Shown piece by piece: positions 32,651-40,515 of a stretch of DNA of 64,000 bases. The position numbers were made by a program, and so were the translations under genes. Within the stretch, counting starts at the first letter, position 1. Each line of letters begins with the position of its first letter. This DNA is from Archangium violaceum (lineage in GTDB: Bacteria; Myxococcota; Myxococcia; Myxococcales; Myxococcaceae). The stretch lies in assembly GCF_016859125.1 (NCBI RefSeq), contig NZ_CP069338.1, forward strand, positions 6,635,501 to 6,699,500. The letters run 5' to 3'. Under the pieces are notes generated by a model, which saw only the letters and a list, made by a program, of their open reading frames with translations, was not told the DNA's origin and made no database searches.

Positions 32651-33679
32651 ATGAAGGCCATGGTCCTCTGCGCGGGGCTGGGTACGCGCCTGCGTCCGTT
32701 CACCGAGCGCTGGCCCAAGCCGGCCATGCCGTTCCTCGGGCAACCCCTCTTCCGCTACCACCTGGCGGTGCTGCGGGCCGTGGGCGTGCGGGAGGTGGGC
32801 ATCAACACGCACCACCTGCCGGACGTGATGACCTCCACCGCGCGTGGCGAGTGTGACCGCGTGGGCGTGCCGCTGCACGTGGCGCACGAGCCCGTCATCC
32901 AGGGCACCGGTGGCGGCATCCGGGGCTTGAGGCCCTTCCTCGAGGGGGACGACTTCATCGTCTTCAACGGCGACATCCTCTTCCCGGTGGACCTGCGCCC
33001 CGTGGTGGCGGCGCATCGGGCCTCGGGCGCGGCGGCCACCATGGTGCTGCTGCCCATGCCCGAGAACGAGAAATACGCCGCGGTGGAGATGGACGCGCGG
33101 CAGCACGTGCGCCGCATCGCGAAGTTCGGGCCCGGGGGCGAGGGGCTCTCGCCCTGGCACTTCACGGGCGTGCACATCCTCTCCCCGCGCGTCTTCGACT
33201 TCATGTCCCCCGAGGGGCCCGAGGACATCAACCGCGACGTCTACGTGCGGATGATGGAGGCGGGCCTCACGGTGCGCGGCGAGGTGGTGCGCTCGTACTG
33301 GTCCGACCTGGGCACGCCCTCGCGCTACCTGTCCACCGTGCGCGATGTGCTGTCCGGCCAGGTGTCGCTGGACGGGTTGGGCGCGGACTCGCCCCTCGCC
33401 TCGGCGCCTCGCGGACAGGGGAACTACTGGGCGAATCCCTCCGCTCGCGTGGGCGAGGCCCAGGTGACGGGGCCGGCCTGGTTCGACGGGGGGTGCTCCC
33501 TGGCCGAAGGGGTTCGCGTCGGGGCCTCGGTGTCCGTGGGCTCGCACGTCCGCGTGGGCGCGGGAGCCCGGCTCGAGCGCTGCGCCGTCCTGGAAGGGAC
33601 CGAGATCGCTCCCGGAGAGGAGCTGGTCGAGGTGGTGGCTTGGGGGGCACACCGGGTGAGCGCGCCGCTCACCCCGTGA
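32651..33679 (+). CDS. murU: Nucleotidyltransferase, MurU-like, with C-terminal left-handed helix tail
   Basis: 342 residues. Signature MVLCAGLGTRLRPFTERWPK (NTP binding), KPAMP, VFNGDILFPVDL (metal Asp) and YWSDLGTPSRYLS. The enzyme would make UDP-MurNAc from MurNAc-1-phosphate. Residues about 255-342 (ANPSARVGEAQVTGPAWFDG, GVRVGASVSVGSHVRVGAGA) form left-handed beta-helix turns, which the short proteobacterial MurU lacks. It could therefore also be a GDP-mannose or glucose-1-phosphate type enzyme. Its place after amgK favours MurU. Confidence 0.72.
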   Translation: MKAMVLCAGLGTRLRPFTERWPKPAMPFLGQPLFRYHLAVLRAVGVREVGINTHHLPDVMTSTARGECDRVGVPLHVAHEPVIQGTGGGIRGLRPFLEGDDFIVFNGDILFPVDLRPVVAAHRASGAAATMVLLPMPENEKYAAVEMDARQHVRRIAKFGPGGEGLSPWHFTGVHILSPRVFDFMSPEGPEDINRDVYVRMMEAGLTVRGEVVRSYWSDLGTPSRYLSTVRDVLSGQVSLDGLGADSPLASAPRGQGNYWANPSARVGEAQVTGPAWFDGGCSLAEGVRVGASVSVGSHVRVGAGARLERCAVLEGTEIAPGEELVEVVAWGAHRVSAPLTP

Positions 33680-33682
33680 GCC

Positions 33683-34447
33683 TCAGTTGGCGTGGAAGCG
33701 TGCCAGCACGCAGGTGACGTTGTCGTTGCCACCCGCCGCGTTCGCCATGTCGATGAGCTGCGAGCACGCCTTGTCCAGCTCCGGCGTGCGCGCGAGGATC
33801 TCCTGCATCTGCGGATCCGTCACCATGCCGGACAGGCCGTCCGAGCACAGCAGGAAGATGTCGCCCTGCTGCGGCTCCACCTTCGCCACGTCCACCACCA
33901 CCGTCTCCTTCATCCCCAGCGCGCGGACGATGACGTTCTTGTGGGGGAAGTTCTCGATCTCCTCCGGCGTGAGCTTCTTCGCCTTGAGGTAGTCGTTGAG
34001 CAGCGAGTGGTCCTCGGTCACCTGCGTCAGCACGCCCTGACGGAAGAAGTACACGCGGCTGTCGCCCACGTGCCCCACGTACGCCGAGTCCTGCGTGAAG
34101 TGCACCGAGACGATCGTCGTCCCCATGCCCTTGTACTTGGTGTCCGAGCAGGCCTTCTCGAAGATGCTCTTGTTCGCCAGCTTGATGCCCGTGGCCAGCC
34201 GGTTCTCGTCGTAGTTGCGCGTCTTCTCCATCTTGAACGGCCAGGTGGCGTCCTGGTCGCGCGACGTCATCCGGAAGAACTCGGCCAGCTCTTCCACGGC
34301 GATCTTCGAGGCGATCTCCCCGGAGGAGTGTCCGCCCATCCCATCGGCGACACAGCACAGGTTCTCGTCGGTCAGAATGAGGTAGTTGTCCTCATTGTGG
34401 TTCCGCTTCATCCCGACGTGGGTGTTGCCAGCAACCTCGATGCGCAT
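33683..34447 (-). CDS. PP2C-type Ser/Thr phosphatase (Stp/PrpC family)
   Basis: 254 residues, single PPM domain with every metal motif: RNHNEDNY, VADGMGGHSSGE, GHVGDSRVYFF, DHSLLNDYL, LLCSDGLSGMV and GGNDNVTCVLA. It reverses Ser/Thr phosphorylation by Hanks-type kinases. An insertion at about 60-85 (FRMTSRDQDATWPFKMEKTR) is longer than in Bacillus PrpC. It lies downstream of the DUF192 gene on the same strand, with a terminator-like hairpin between them, and converges with murU (3-base gap). Confidence 0.93.
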   Translation of the reverse strand: MRIEVAGNTHVGMKRNHNEDNYLILTDENLCCVADGMGGHSSGEIASKIAVEELAEFFRMTSRDQDATWPFKMEKTRNYDENRLATGIKLANKSIFEKACSDTKYKGMGTTIVSVHFTQDSAYVGHVGDSRVYFFRQGVLTQVTEDHSLLNDYLKAKKLTPEEIENFPHKNVIVRALGMKETVVVDVAKVEPQQGDIFLLCSDGLSGMVTDPQMQEILARTPELDKACSQLIDMANAAGGNDNVTCVLARFHAN

Positions 34448-34500
34448 GCTCGGGGGATCTCCAACGTGTCCAGGTAGGTGCCTTGGACGGAGGGGCAGGT

Positions 34501-34538
34501 TAACAAAGCGCCTCTAAGGGGGTCAAAACCCCAGGCGC
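34501..34538 (-). terminator. Intrinsic-terminator-like hairpin after the DUF192 gene
   Basis: On the minus strand: GCGCCT (34533-34538), an inner CCCC/GGGG pairing, then AGGCGC (34508-34513), followed directly by TTTGTTA. It would end transcription of the DUF192 gene before the phosphatase gene. The U-run is short, so efficiency is uncertain. Confidence 0.45.
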
Positions 34539-34572
34539 ACGGAAGGTTGGCCTCTTCACGCCCATTCGGGGC

Positions 34573-34929
34573 TCACGTCACCTGCTCGAAAGAGAGTCGG
34601 TCGCCCTCCAGGGTGCCACTCGCCTGGAGCGTCCCCGCGGGCAGTTCCAGCACCGATTTCGCCTGGAAGTACACCGAGGTCGCCCTCCAGGGCGGCAGCG
34701 CCAGGAACTGCTTGACGATGACCCCGTTGGCGTCGAGGAAGGCCACGTCGATGGGAATGCGCATGAAGAAGGTGTGGATGGAGTTGCAGGGCGCGATGTG
34801 CAGCCCCTCTCCGAAGGCCAACGAACGCCGGCCCATCAACCCCACGAAGCGGTCCATGAAGGACAGGGCCCGCTCGGCGCGGTCCGCCAACAGGCGGTCT
34901 CGTGTCACATTGTTCACCCTCAGGCGCAT
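34573..34929 (-). CDS. DUF192-family protein
   Basis: 118 residues from the ATG at 34929. Family core: FVGLMGRRSLAFGEGLHIAP, CNSIHTFFMRIPIDVAFLD and VLELPAGT. The fold is a small beta barrel, often exported in other species; no signal peptide is evident here. Biochemical role unknown. Its start codon is only 18 bases from the divergent trmL start. Confidence 0.85.
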   Translation of the reverse strand: MRLRVNNVTRDRLLADRAERALSFMDRFVGLMGRRSLAFGEGLHIAPCNSIHTFFMRIPIDVAFLDANGVIVKQFLALPPWRATSVYFQAKSVLELPAGTLQASGTLEGDRLSFEQVT

Positions 34930-34947
34930 GTCGCGCTTTCTACTCCA

Positions 34948-35451
34948 ATGCTCCAGCCCCTGGCGCGCCCCTTCCACCTCGTCCTCGTCTCACCCCAGAT
35001 TCCCCCCAACACCGGCAATGTCGCCCGGTTGTGCGCCGTCACCGGCTGCCGCCTCATCCTCGTGGAGCCCCTGGGCTTCTCCATCGATGACCGGCACCTC
35101 AAGCGCGCCGGGCTCGACTACTGGGACAAGGTCTTCCTGAAACTCTACCCGGACTACGACGCCTACCTGGCCGAGTGGCCCTCGGCCAGGCGGTGGCTCT
35201 TCTCCGCTCGCGCCGCTACATCCCTGTATGCCGCCGGCTTCGAGGAGGGAGACCACCTGGTCTTCGGCTCGGAGACGCAGGGGCTGCCCCGGGACATCGT
35301 CGCCGGGGGCTCGGGGACGGCCGTCACCATCCCCATGCTGCCCGAGCGCCGCAGCCTGAACCTGTCCACCGCCGTGGGCATCGCCGCCTACGAGGCCCTG
35401 CGGCAGGTGCAATTCGGCGCGGCGGCCGGGCGGGCGGGCACGCCGAGTTGA
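34948..35451 (+). CDS. trmL: tRNA (cytidine/uridine-34 2'-O)-methyltransferase
   Basis: 167 residues, a compact SPOUT methyltransferase. Motif 1 VSPQIPPNTGNVARLCAVTG, knot motif LVFGSETQGLP and motif 3 IPMLPERRSLNLSTAVGIAA. It modifies the wobble base of tRNA-Leu isoacceptors. The ATG at 34948 gives a protein of normal family length. The promoter must overlap the divergent DUF192 gene. Confidence 0.9.
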   Translation: MLQPLARPFHLVLVSPQIPPNTGNVARLCAVTGCRLILVEPLGFSIDDRHLKRAGLDYWDKVFLKLYPDYDAYLAEWPSARRWLFSARAATSLYAAGFEEGDHLVFGSETQGLPRDIVAGGSGTAVTIPMLPERRSLNLSTAVGIAAYEALRQVQFGAAAGRAGTPS

Positions 35452-35484
35452 GAGGAGGGGCGGACGGACTACACTGGGGGCCGC

Positions 35485-38400
35485 ATGCCCCCCTCGCTGG
35501 TCGCCGAAACGCTGTACTCCGCCCACAAGTCCCGTGCCACCGGTCGGCTCACGCTGCACGCCGGTGGGCGCGAAGCGCTCCTGTTCCTCCAGGCTGGAGA
35601 CCTGGTGGGGACGCGGCTCGGCTTCGGGTACCAGACTCCGGTGCAGTCGCTGATGCAGGCCGGGCGTATCCGGGCCGAGCAACTGGATGCGCTGTGGGCC
35701 CGGCAGAGCGCGGGTACTCCGGACGAGGAGTTGCTGGAGGAACTCGGGCTGGCGCCGCAGGCCGTGGCGGAGCAGCAGGTGCTCTGCGAGGTGCGGAGGC
35801 TGAGCCAGCTCGCCGAGCGCGCCGCTTTCGAGGAGGGCGGGGTGGAGGAGATGTTCCGCCCCATCGCGGGGACGCGTGTCGTCCGGGCGGCCCTCGAACC
35901 CGCGGGCGCCGAGGCCTCCGAGCCGCGCATGTACCGCTGCGCGGAGCCTGGGGCGTGTGCCCCGTGGGTGGCCAGTGCGCAGGAGATGGCCCTGCTGCTG
36001 ACGCTGGCGGACTTCCAGCGCCTGGAGGGACTGACGCCCGCCCAGGAGGTGCTGCTCCACGTCCTCCAACGCGAGGGCCTCGTCGAGTCTCTGTCCATCG
36101 AGGCCTGGGAGGCACGCGAGCGGGCCCGGAGAGAGGAAGAGGCACGGCGCGAGGAGGAGGCACGGCTCGCCGAAGAGGCGCGACTGGCTGAGGAGGCACG
36201 GCTGGCCGAAGAGGCTCGCCTCGCGGAAGAGGCGCGGCTGGCTGAGGAGGCACGGCTGGCCGAAGAGGCTCGCCTCGCGGAAGAGGCCCGGCTGGCCGAA
36301 GAGGCTCGACTGGCCGAAGAGGCTCGACTGGCCGAAGAGGCGCGACTGGCCGAAGAGGCGCGACTGGCCGAAGAGGCTCGCCTCGCGGAAGAGGCCCGGC
36401 TGGCCGAAGAGGCTCGCCTAGCGGAGGAGGCGCGGCTGGCCGAAGAGGCGCGGCTGGCCGAAGAGGCGCGGCTGGCCGAAGAGGCGCGGCTGGCCGAAGA
36501 GGCTCGCCTAGCGGAAGAGGTGCGACTGGCCGAAGAGGCCCGGCTCAGGGCGGAGGAAGAGGCGCGGCTGGCCGAAGAAGCGCGACTGGCCGAAGAGGCT
36601 CGCCTAGCGGAAGAGGCGCGGCTGGCCGAAGAGGCCCGGCTCAGGGCGGAGGAAGAGGCGCGGCTGGCCGAAGAAGCGCGACTGGCCGAAGAGGCTCGCC
36701 TAGCGGAAGAGGCTCGCCTAGCGGAAGAGGCTCGCCTAGCGGAAGAGGCTCGCCTAGCGGAGGAGGCGCGGCTGGCCGAAGAGGCGCGGCTGGCCGAGGA
36801 GGCGCGGCTGGCCGAGGAGGCGCGGCTGGCCGAGGAGGCGCGGCTGGCCGAAGAGGCTCGCCTAGCGGAAGAGGCGCGACTGGCCGAAGAGGCCCGCCTC
36901 GCCGAAGAGGCCCGGCTCAGGGCGGAGGAAGAGGCGCGACTGGCCGAAGAAGCGCGACTGGCCGAAGAGGCTCGACTCAGGGCAGAGGAAGAGGCGCGGC
37001 TGGCCGAAGAGGCACGGCTGGCCGAAGAGGCTCGCCTCGCGGAAGAGGCTCGCCTCGCGGAAGAGGCGCGGCTGGCCGAAGAGGCTCGCCTCGCGGAAGA
37101 GGCGCGACTGGCCGAAGAGGCGCGACTGGCCGAAGAGGCCCGCCTCGCGGAAGAGGCCCGGCTCAGGGCGGAGGAAGAGGCGCGACTGGCCGAAGAGGCC
37201 CGCCTCGCGGAAGAGGCCCGGCTCAGGGCGGAGGAAGAGGCGCGACTGGCCGAGGAGGCGCGACTGGCCGAAGAGGCCCGCCTCGCGGAAGAGGCACGGC
37301 TGGCCGAAGAGGCTCGACTGGCCGAAGAGGCTCGCCTCGCGGAAGAGGCGCGACTGGCCGAAGAGGCGCGACTGGCCGAAGAGGCCCGCCTCGCGGAAGA
37401 GGCCCGGCTCAGGGCGGAGGAAGAGGCGCGACTGGCCGAAGAGGCCCGCCTCGCGGAAGAGGCCCGGCTCAGGGCGGAGGAAGAGGCGCGACTGGCCGAA
37501 GAAGCGCGACTGGCCGAGGAGGCGCGACTGGCCGAAGAGGCCCGCCTAGCGGAAGAGGCGCGACTGGCCGAAGAAGCGCGACTGGCCGAGGAGGCGCGAC
37601 TGGCCGAGGAGGCGCGACTGGCCGAAGAGGCCCGCCTCGCGGAAGAGGCCCGGCTCAGGGCGGAGGAAGAGGCGCGGTTGGCCGAAGAGGCCCGGCTCGC
37701 CGAGGAGGCCCGGCTCAGGGCGGAGGAAGAGGCGCGACTGGCCGAAGAGGCCCGGCTGGCCGAAGAGGCTCGGCTGGCGGAGGAGGCTCGTCGCGCTGAA
37801 GAGGCTCGCTTGGCCGAAGAGGCCCGCCTCGCGGAAGAGGCCCGGCTCAGGGCGGAGGAAGAAGCTCGCCTGGCGGAAGAGGCTCGGCTGGCCGAAGAAG
37901 CTCGGCTGGCCGAAGAAGCACGGCTCAGGGCGGAGGAAGAGGCGCGTGCTGTGGAGGAGGCTCGCCGCGCTGAAGAGGCTCGGCGCGCCGAGGCCGCGCG
38001 TATCGCGGAGGAGAAGCGCCGCGCCGAAGAGGCTCGTCGGGCAGAGGAGGCTCGGCGCGCCGAAGCAGCGCGTATCGCGGAGGAGAAGCGCCGCGCCGAA
38101 GAGGCTCGTCGGGCAGAGGAATCTCGGCGTGCCGAGGCCGCGCGTATCGCGGAGGAGAGGAGTCGAGCGGAGGCACAGCGCCTTGCTCAGCATCTGCGCC
38201 TCTCCGAGGTCTCCCAGTTGTCGGACGTGGCGCGCATCGCCGAAGCGGCCGAGTTGCAGGATGGCGAGTTGATCCTCACCGCGTCGCCTGACGAGTCCCC
38301 GGAGCCCGCGCGTCCGTTCGATGTCAGCTATCTCACTGGTGCATCCACCTCGGCGAGCACGATGTCGGGTGCCCGGATCGAGGCTTCCCTCTCCGAGGTG

Positions 38401-40251
38401 GCGCCCGCCTCGGAGGCCTGGTTCGACGCGTTCCCGAGCGAAGCCGGGTCGGCGACTGGGTCGGGTGAACTGGAACTGGCCAGGACTCCGGGCAGCGTGG
38501 AACTGCCCGTGCAGGAGGACTCGGCCGCGCTCCGTCTCGCGCGCGAGCAGGCTCATGCCGCGCAGCTGCAGGACATGCAGGAGGCCATGCGGAGGGCCGG
38601 GGCCGCTCCTCCCGAGGCGTGGCTCACCGAGGAACCCGCTCCCTCTCCCGCTCGGGTTGCCGCTGCTCCCGCGTCCCAGGTTCCGGTGAGTGGGAAGGGC
38701 GCCGAGTTGGACTTCTGGGCAGAGTTCGAGGCTCCCGAGCCGACGACGCCCGCCGCGCCCGCGCCTATCGCGCCTCCTCCAACCGCGAGACCGCAGCCCG
38801 TGGCGCCTCCTCGGGCCGCTGTTCCTCCGGGGCTCCGTTCGCCCACCGCCGGCGCGCGGGCTCCGGTTCCTCCGGGGCTCCGTTCACCCCCTGTCAGCGC
38901 GCCGATGCCCCCTGTCAGCGCGCCGATGCCCGCCGTCAGGACGCCGATGCCCCCTGTCAGCGCGCCGATGCCCGCCGTCAGTGCGCCGGCTCCAGCGGCT
39001 TCCGTTCCTCCGAACCTGTTCGCCCGTAGCGGAGCGCCTCCCGCTTCCATGCAGCCGCTCCGGCTGGGGCCGGACGCGCCTCGGCCCACGAGCGATGACG
39101 ACCTCTGGCGCATCGTCACCTTCGACAACGCCAACTCCGGCGAGGTCCCTGGTGATATCAACGCCTCGTTCGAGGCCGCGCTGCAGCAGGTCGACGCGCA
39201 CCTGGAATCGCTCGTCCTCACGGAGGTTCCCCAGACGGCGGCCACCTCCAAGCCCTCCTCCGGGGCCGCGCCCCAACCCGTGGCCCCCGCGCCCCCTCCG
39301 GTCACCGCGGCGGCCTCGGTCCAGAGCGCCGACCCCCAGGAGCCCGAGGCATGGGACGAGCTGTCCTTCAGCGAGGAAGACCTGGCGGATGAGCCCTCCG
39401 ACGAGGAGTCGAAGGTCCGCCGCCAGCGTCTGCTCCAGCGTGCCATGGAGCTCACCGGCCCCGTGCCGGCTCCGGCTGCTCCCGCGGCACCACCTCCGTC
39501 TCCCGGCGAGCCGGCTCCGCTCAGTCCCGAGCAGCAGCTCGCCCAGCTCATCGAGAAGCGCTACTCCGACGTGCAGGACAAGCGGGACCACTTCACCACG
39601 TTGGGCCTCGCCATCGGCCCGGACGTGAAGCGGGAGCAGGTGAAGACCGCGTTCCTCGGGCTCGCCAAGCGCTTCCACCCGGATCGCCTGCCTCCGGCGC
39701 TCTCCGAGCTCGCGCCCAAGATGACGACCGTCTTCGAGGCCATCCGCGAGGCCTACGAGGTCCTCTACGACGACGCGAAGCGCGCGGCCTACCTCCAGGA
39801 GCTGCGCTCCAAGGGCTCGAGTCAGGGGAGCGGCTCGTCCTCGGGGGTGGACCCGAACGAGCTCTTCAAGATGGGCGAGGTCCTCTTCCGCAAGAGGGAC
39901 TTCGTGGCCGCGGCCGAACACTTCGAGCGGGCCTTCAACACGCAGCCCAAGGCGGTGTACCTCGCGGCCCGCGCGTGGGCCATCTACATGGACCCCCAGC
40001 GCAAGGCGGAGGTCCCCAAGACGAAGCAGATGATGGCCGAGGCGCTCAAGCTGGACCCGAAGTGTGATCGGGCCCACTACCAGCTCGGGGTGATCGCTCG
40101 CGTCGAGGGGGACGTGGCGCGTGCCGAGCGCCACTTCCGCGAGGCGGTGCGTGCCAACCCCAAGCACCTCGAGGCCAACCAGGAGCTGCGCCTCATCGAG
40201 ATGCGCAAGAAGAATCCACCTCCCAACAAGAAGGGCGGCCTCTTCGGCTGA
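35485..40251 (+). CDS. Giant DUF4388 / single-alpha-helix repeat / J-domain / TPR protein
   Basis: 1588 residues. Order: DUF4388-like (PatA N-terminal) domain about 1-150 ([20 protein letters not shown]); about 690 residues (215-900) of charged AEEARL hexapeptides, with interspersed RAEEEARL octapeptides and a degenerate Arg-rich end; a Pro/Ala/Ser-rich linker (about 900-1345); a J domain about 1368-1437 with the invariant FHPDR; and TPRs about 1455-1580. The 6-residue period with i/i+4 Glu-Arg pairs favours a stiff single alpha-helix (about 100 nm if fully helical) over a coiled coil. The J domain implies DnaK recruitment at the far end. No signal peptide, so cytoplasmic. It precedes a receiver/DUF4388/TPR gene. 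Function unknown. Confidence 0.85.
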   Translation: MPPSLVAETLYSAHKSRATGRLTLHAGGREALLFLQAGDLVGTRLGFGYQTPVQSLMQAGRIRAEQLDALWARQSAGTPDEELLEELGLAPQAVAEQQVLCEVRRLSQLAERAAFEEGGVEEMFRPIAGTRVVRAALEPAGAEASEPRMYRCAEPGACAPWVASAQEMALLLTLADFQRLEGLTPAQEVLLHVLQREGLVESLSIEAWEARERARREEEARREEEARLAEEARLAEEARLAEEARLAEEARLAEEARLAEEARLAEEARLAEEARLAEEARLAEEARLAEEARLAEEARLAEEARLAEEARLAEEARLAEEARLAEEARLAEEARLAEEARLAEEVRLAEEARLRAEEEARLAEEARLAEEARLAEEARLAEEARLRAEEEARLAEEARLAEEARLAEEARLAEEARLAEEARLAEEARLAEEARLAEEARLAEEARLAEEARLAEEARLAEEARLAEEARLAEEARLRAEEEARLAEEARLAEEARLRAEEEARLAEEARLAEEARLAEEARLAEEARLAEEARLAEEARLAEEARLAEEARLAEEARLRAEEEARLAEEARLAEEARLRAEEEARLAEEARLAEEARLAEEARLAEEARLAEEARLAEEARLAEEARLAEEARLAEEARLRAEEEARLAEEARLAEEARLRAEEEARLAEEARLAEEARLAEEARLAEEARLAEEARLAEEARLAEEARLAEEARLAEEARLRAEEEARLAEEARLAEEARLRAEEEARLAEEARLAEEARLAEEARRAEEARLAEEARLAEEARLRAEEEARLAEEARLAEEARLAEEARLRAEEEARAVEEARRAEEARRAEAARIAEEKRRAEEARRAEEARRAEAARIAEEKRRAEEARRAEESRRAEAARIAEERSRAEAQRLAQHLRLSEVSQLSDVARIAEAAELQDGELILTASPDESPEPARPFDVSYLTGASTSASTMSGARIEASLSEVAPASEAWFDAFPSEAGSATGSGELELARTPGSVELPVQEDSAALRLAREQAHAAQLQDMQEAMRRAGAAPPEAWLTEEPAPSPARVAAAPASQVPVSGKGAELDFWAEFEAPEPTTPAAPAPIAPPPTARPQPVAPPRAAVPPGLRSPTAGARAPVPPGLRSPPVSAPMPPVSAPMPAVRTPMPPVSAPMPAVSAPAPAASVPPNLFARSGAPPASMQPLRLGPDAPRPTSDDDLWRIVTFDNANSGEVPGDINASFEAALQQVDAHLESLVLTEVPQTAATSKPSSGAAPQPVAPAPPPVTAAASVQSADPQEPEAWDELSFSEEDLADEPSDEESKVRRQRLLQRAMELTGPVPAPAAPAAPPPSPGEPAPLSPEQQLAQLIEKRYSDVQDKRDHFTTLGLAIGPDVKREQVKTAFLGLAKRFHPDRLPPALSELAPKMTTVFEAIREAYEVLYDDAKRAAYLQELRSKGSSQGSGSSSGVDPNELFKMGEVLFRKRDFVAAAEHFERAFNTQPKAVYLAARAWAIYMDPQRKAEVPKTKQMMAEALKLDPKCDRAHYQLGVIARVEGDVARAERHFREAVRANPKHLEANQELRLIEMRKKNPPPNKKGGLFG
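36139..37950 (+). repeat. Coding tandem repeat: 18-bp units nested in 246-bp higher-order units
   Basis: About 100 copies of an 18-bp unit encoding AEEARL, varied at synonymous sites. The marker CGGCTCAGG (encoding the RLR of the octapeptide variant) recurs at 36913, 37159, 37405 and 37651, exactly 246 bp apart. This shows recent duplication of an 82-codon block on top of the basic unit. Confidence 0.9.
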
Positions 40252-40426
40252 GGTCCGGTTCGGACGCTTCCTCCCTTGCCGCTCCAAGTATCGCGGGGTG
40301 GACAGGCTGGGACTTTCCTGGCAAGTGCGCTCGCTCGGTAGGACCTCGGGCGGGGGCTCCGAGTCTGCCGTTCCAGGGGCCCGTTTCCTTGCATGCAGGG
40401 CGGGTTCCCAGTCCCCTCCACCATTA

Positions 40427-40456
40427 TTGACATGCCTGGAGAGCGGGCATGATCAT
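40427..40456 (+). promoter_or_regulatory. Sigma70-type promoter upstream of the receiver/DUF4388 gene
   Basis: Perfect TTGACA (40427-40432), an 18-base spacer and GATCAT (40451-40456, 4 of 6). It would start transcription about 50 bases before the GTG at 40516, separating this gene from the giant repeat gene. The rest of the 264-base gap shows only a 5-bp hairpin just after the upstream stop. Confidence 0.45.
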
Positions 40457-40515
40457 CCACCATTCTCCGCGCCGGGCGCCCTCACTCGGCCGTCCGCAGC
40501 GAAAGGCATTCGAAC

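Noticed and set aside
36139-37950. CRISPR-like regular repeat array
   Set aside because: The 18-bp units are contiguous without spacers, in frame and coding throughout.
37546-38556. A 336-codon minus-strand frame within the repeat region
   Set aside because: It is the complement of the AEEARL repeats, open only because the repeat unit has no stop in that frame.
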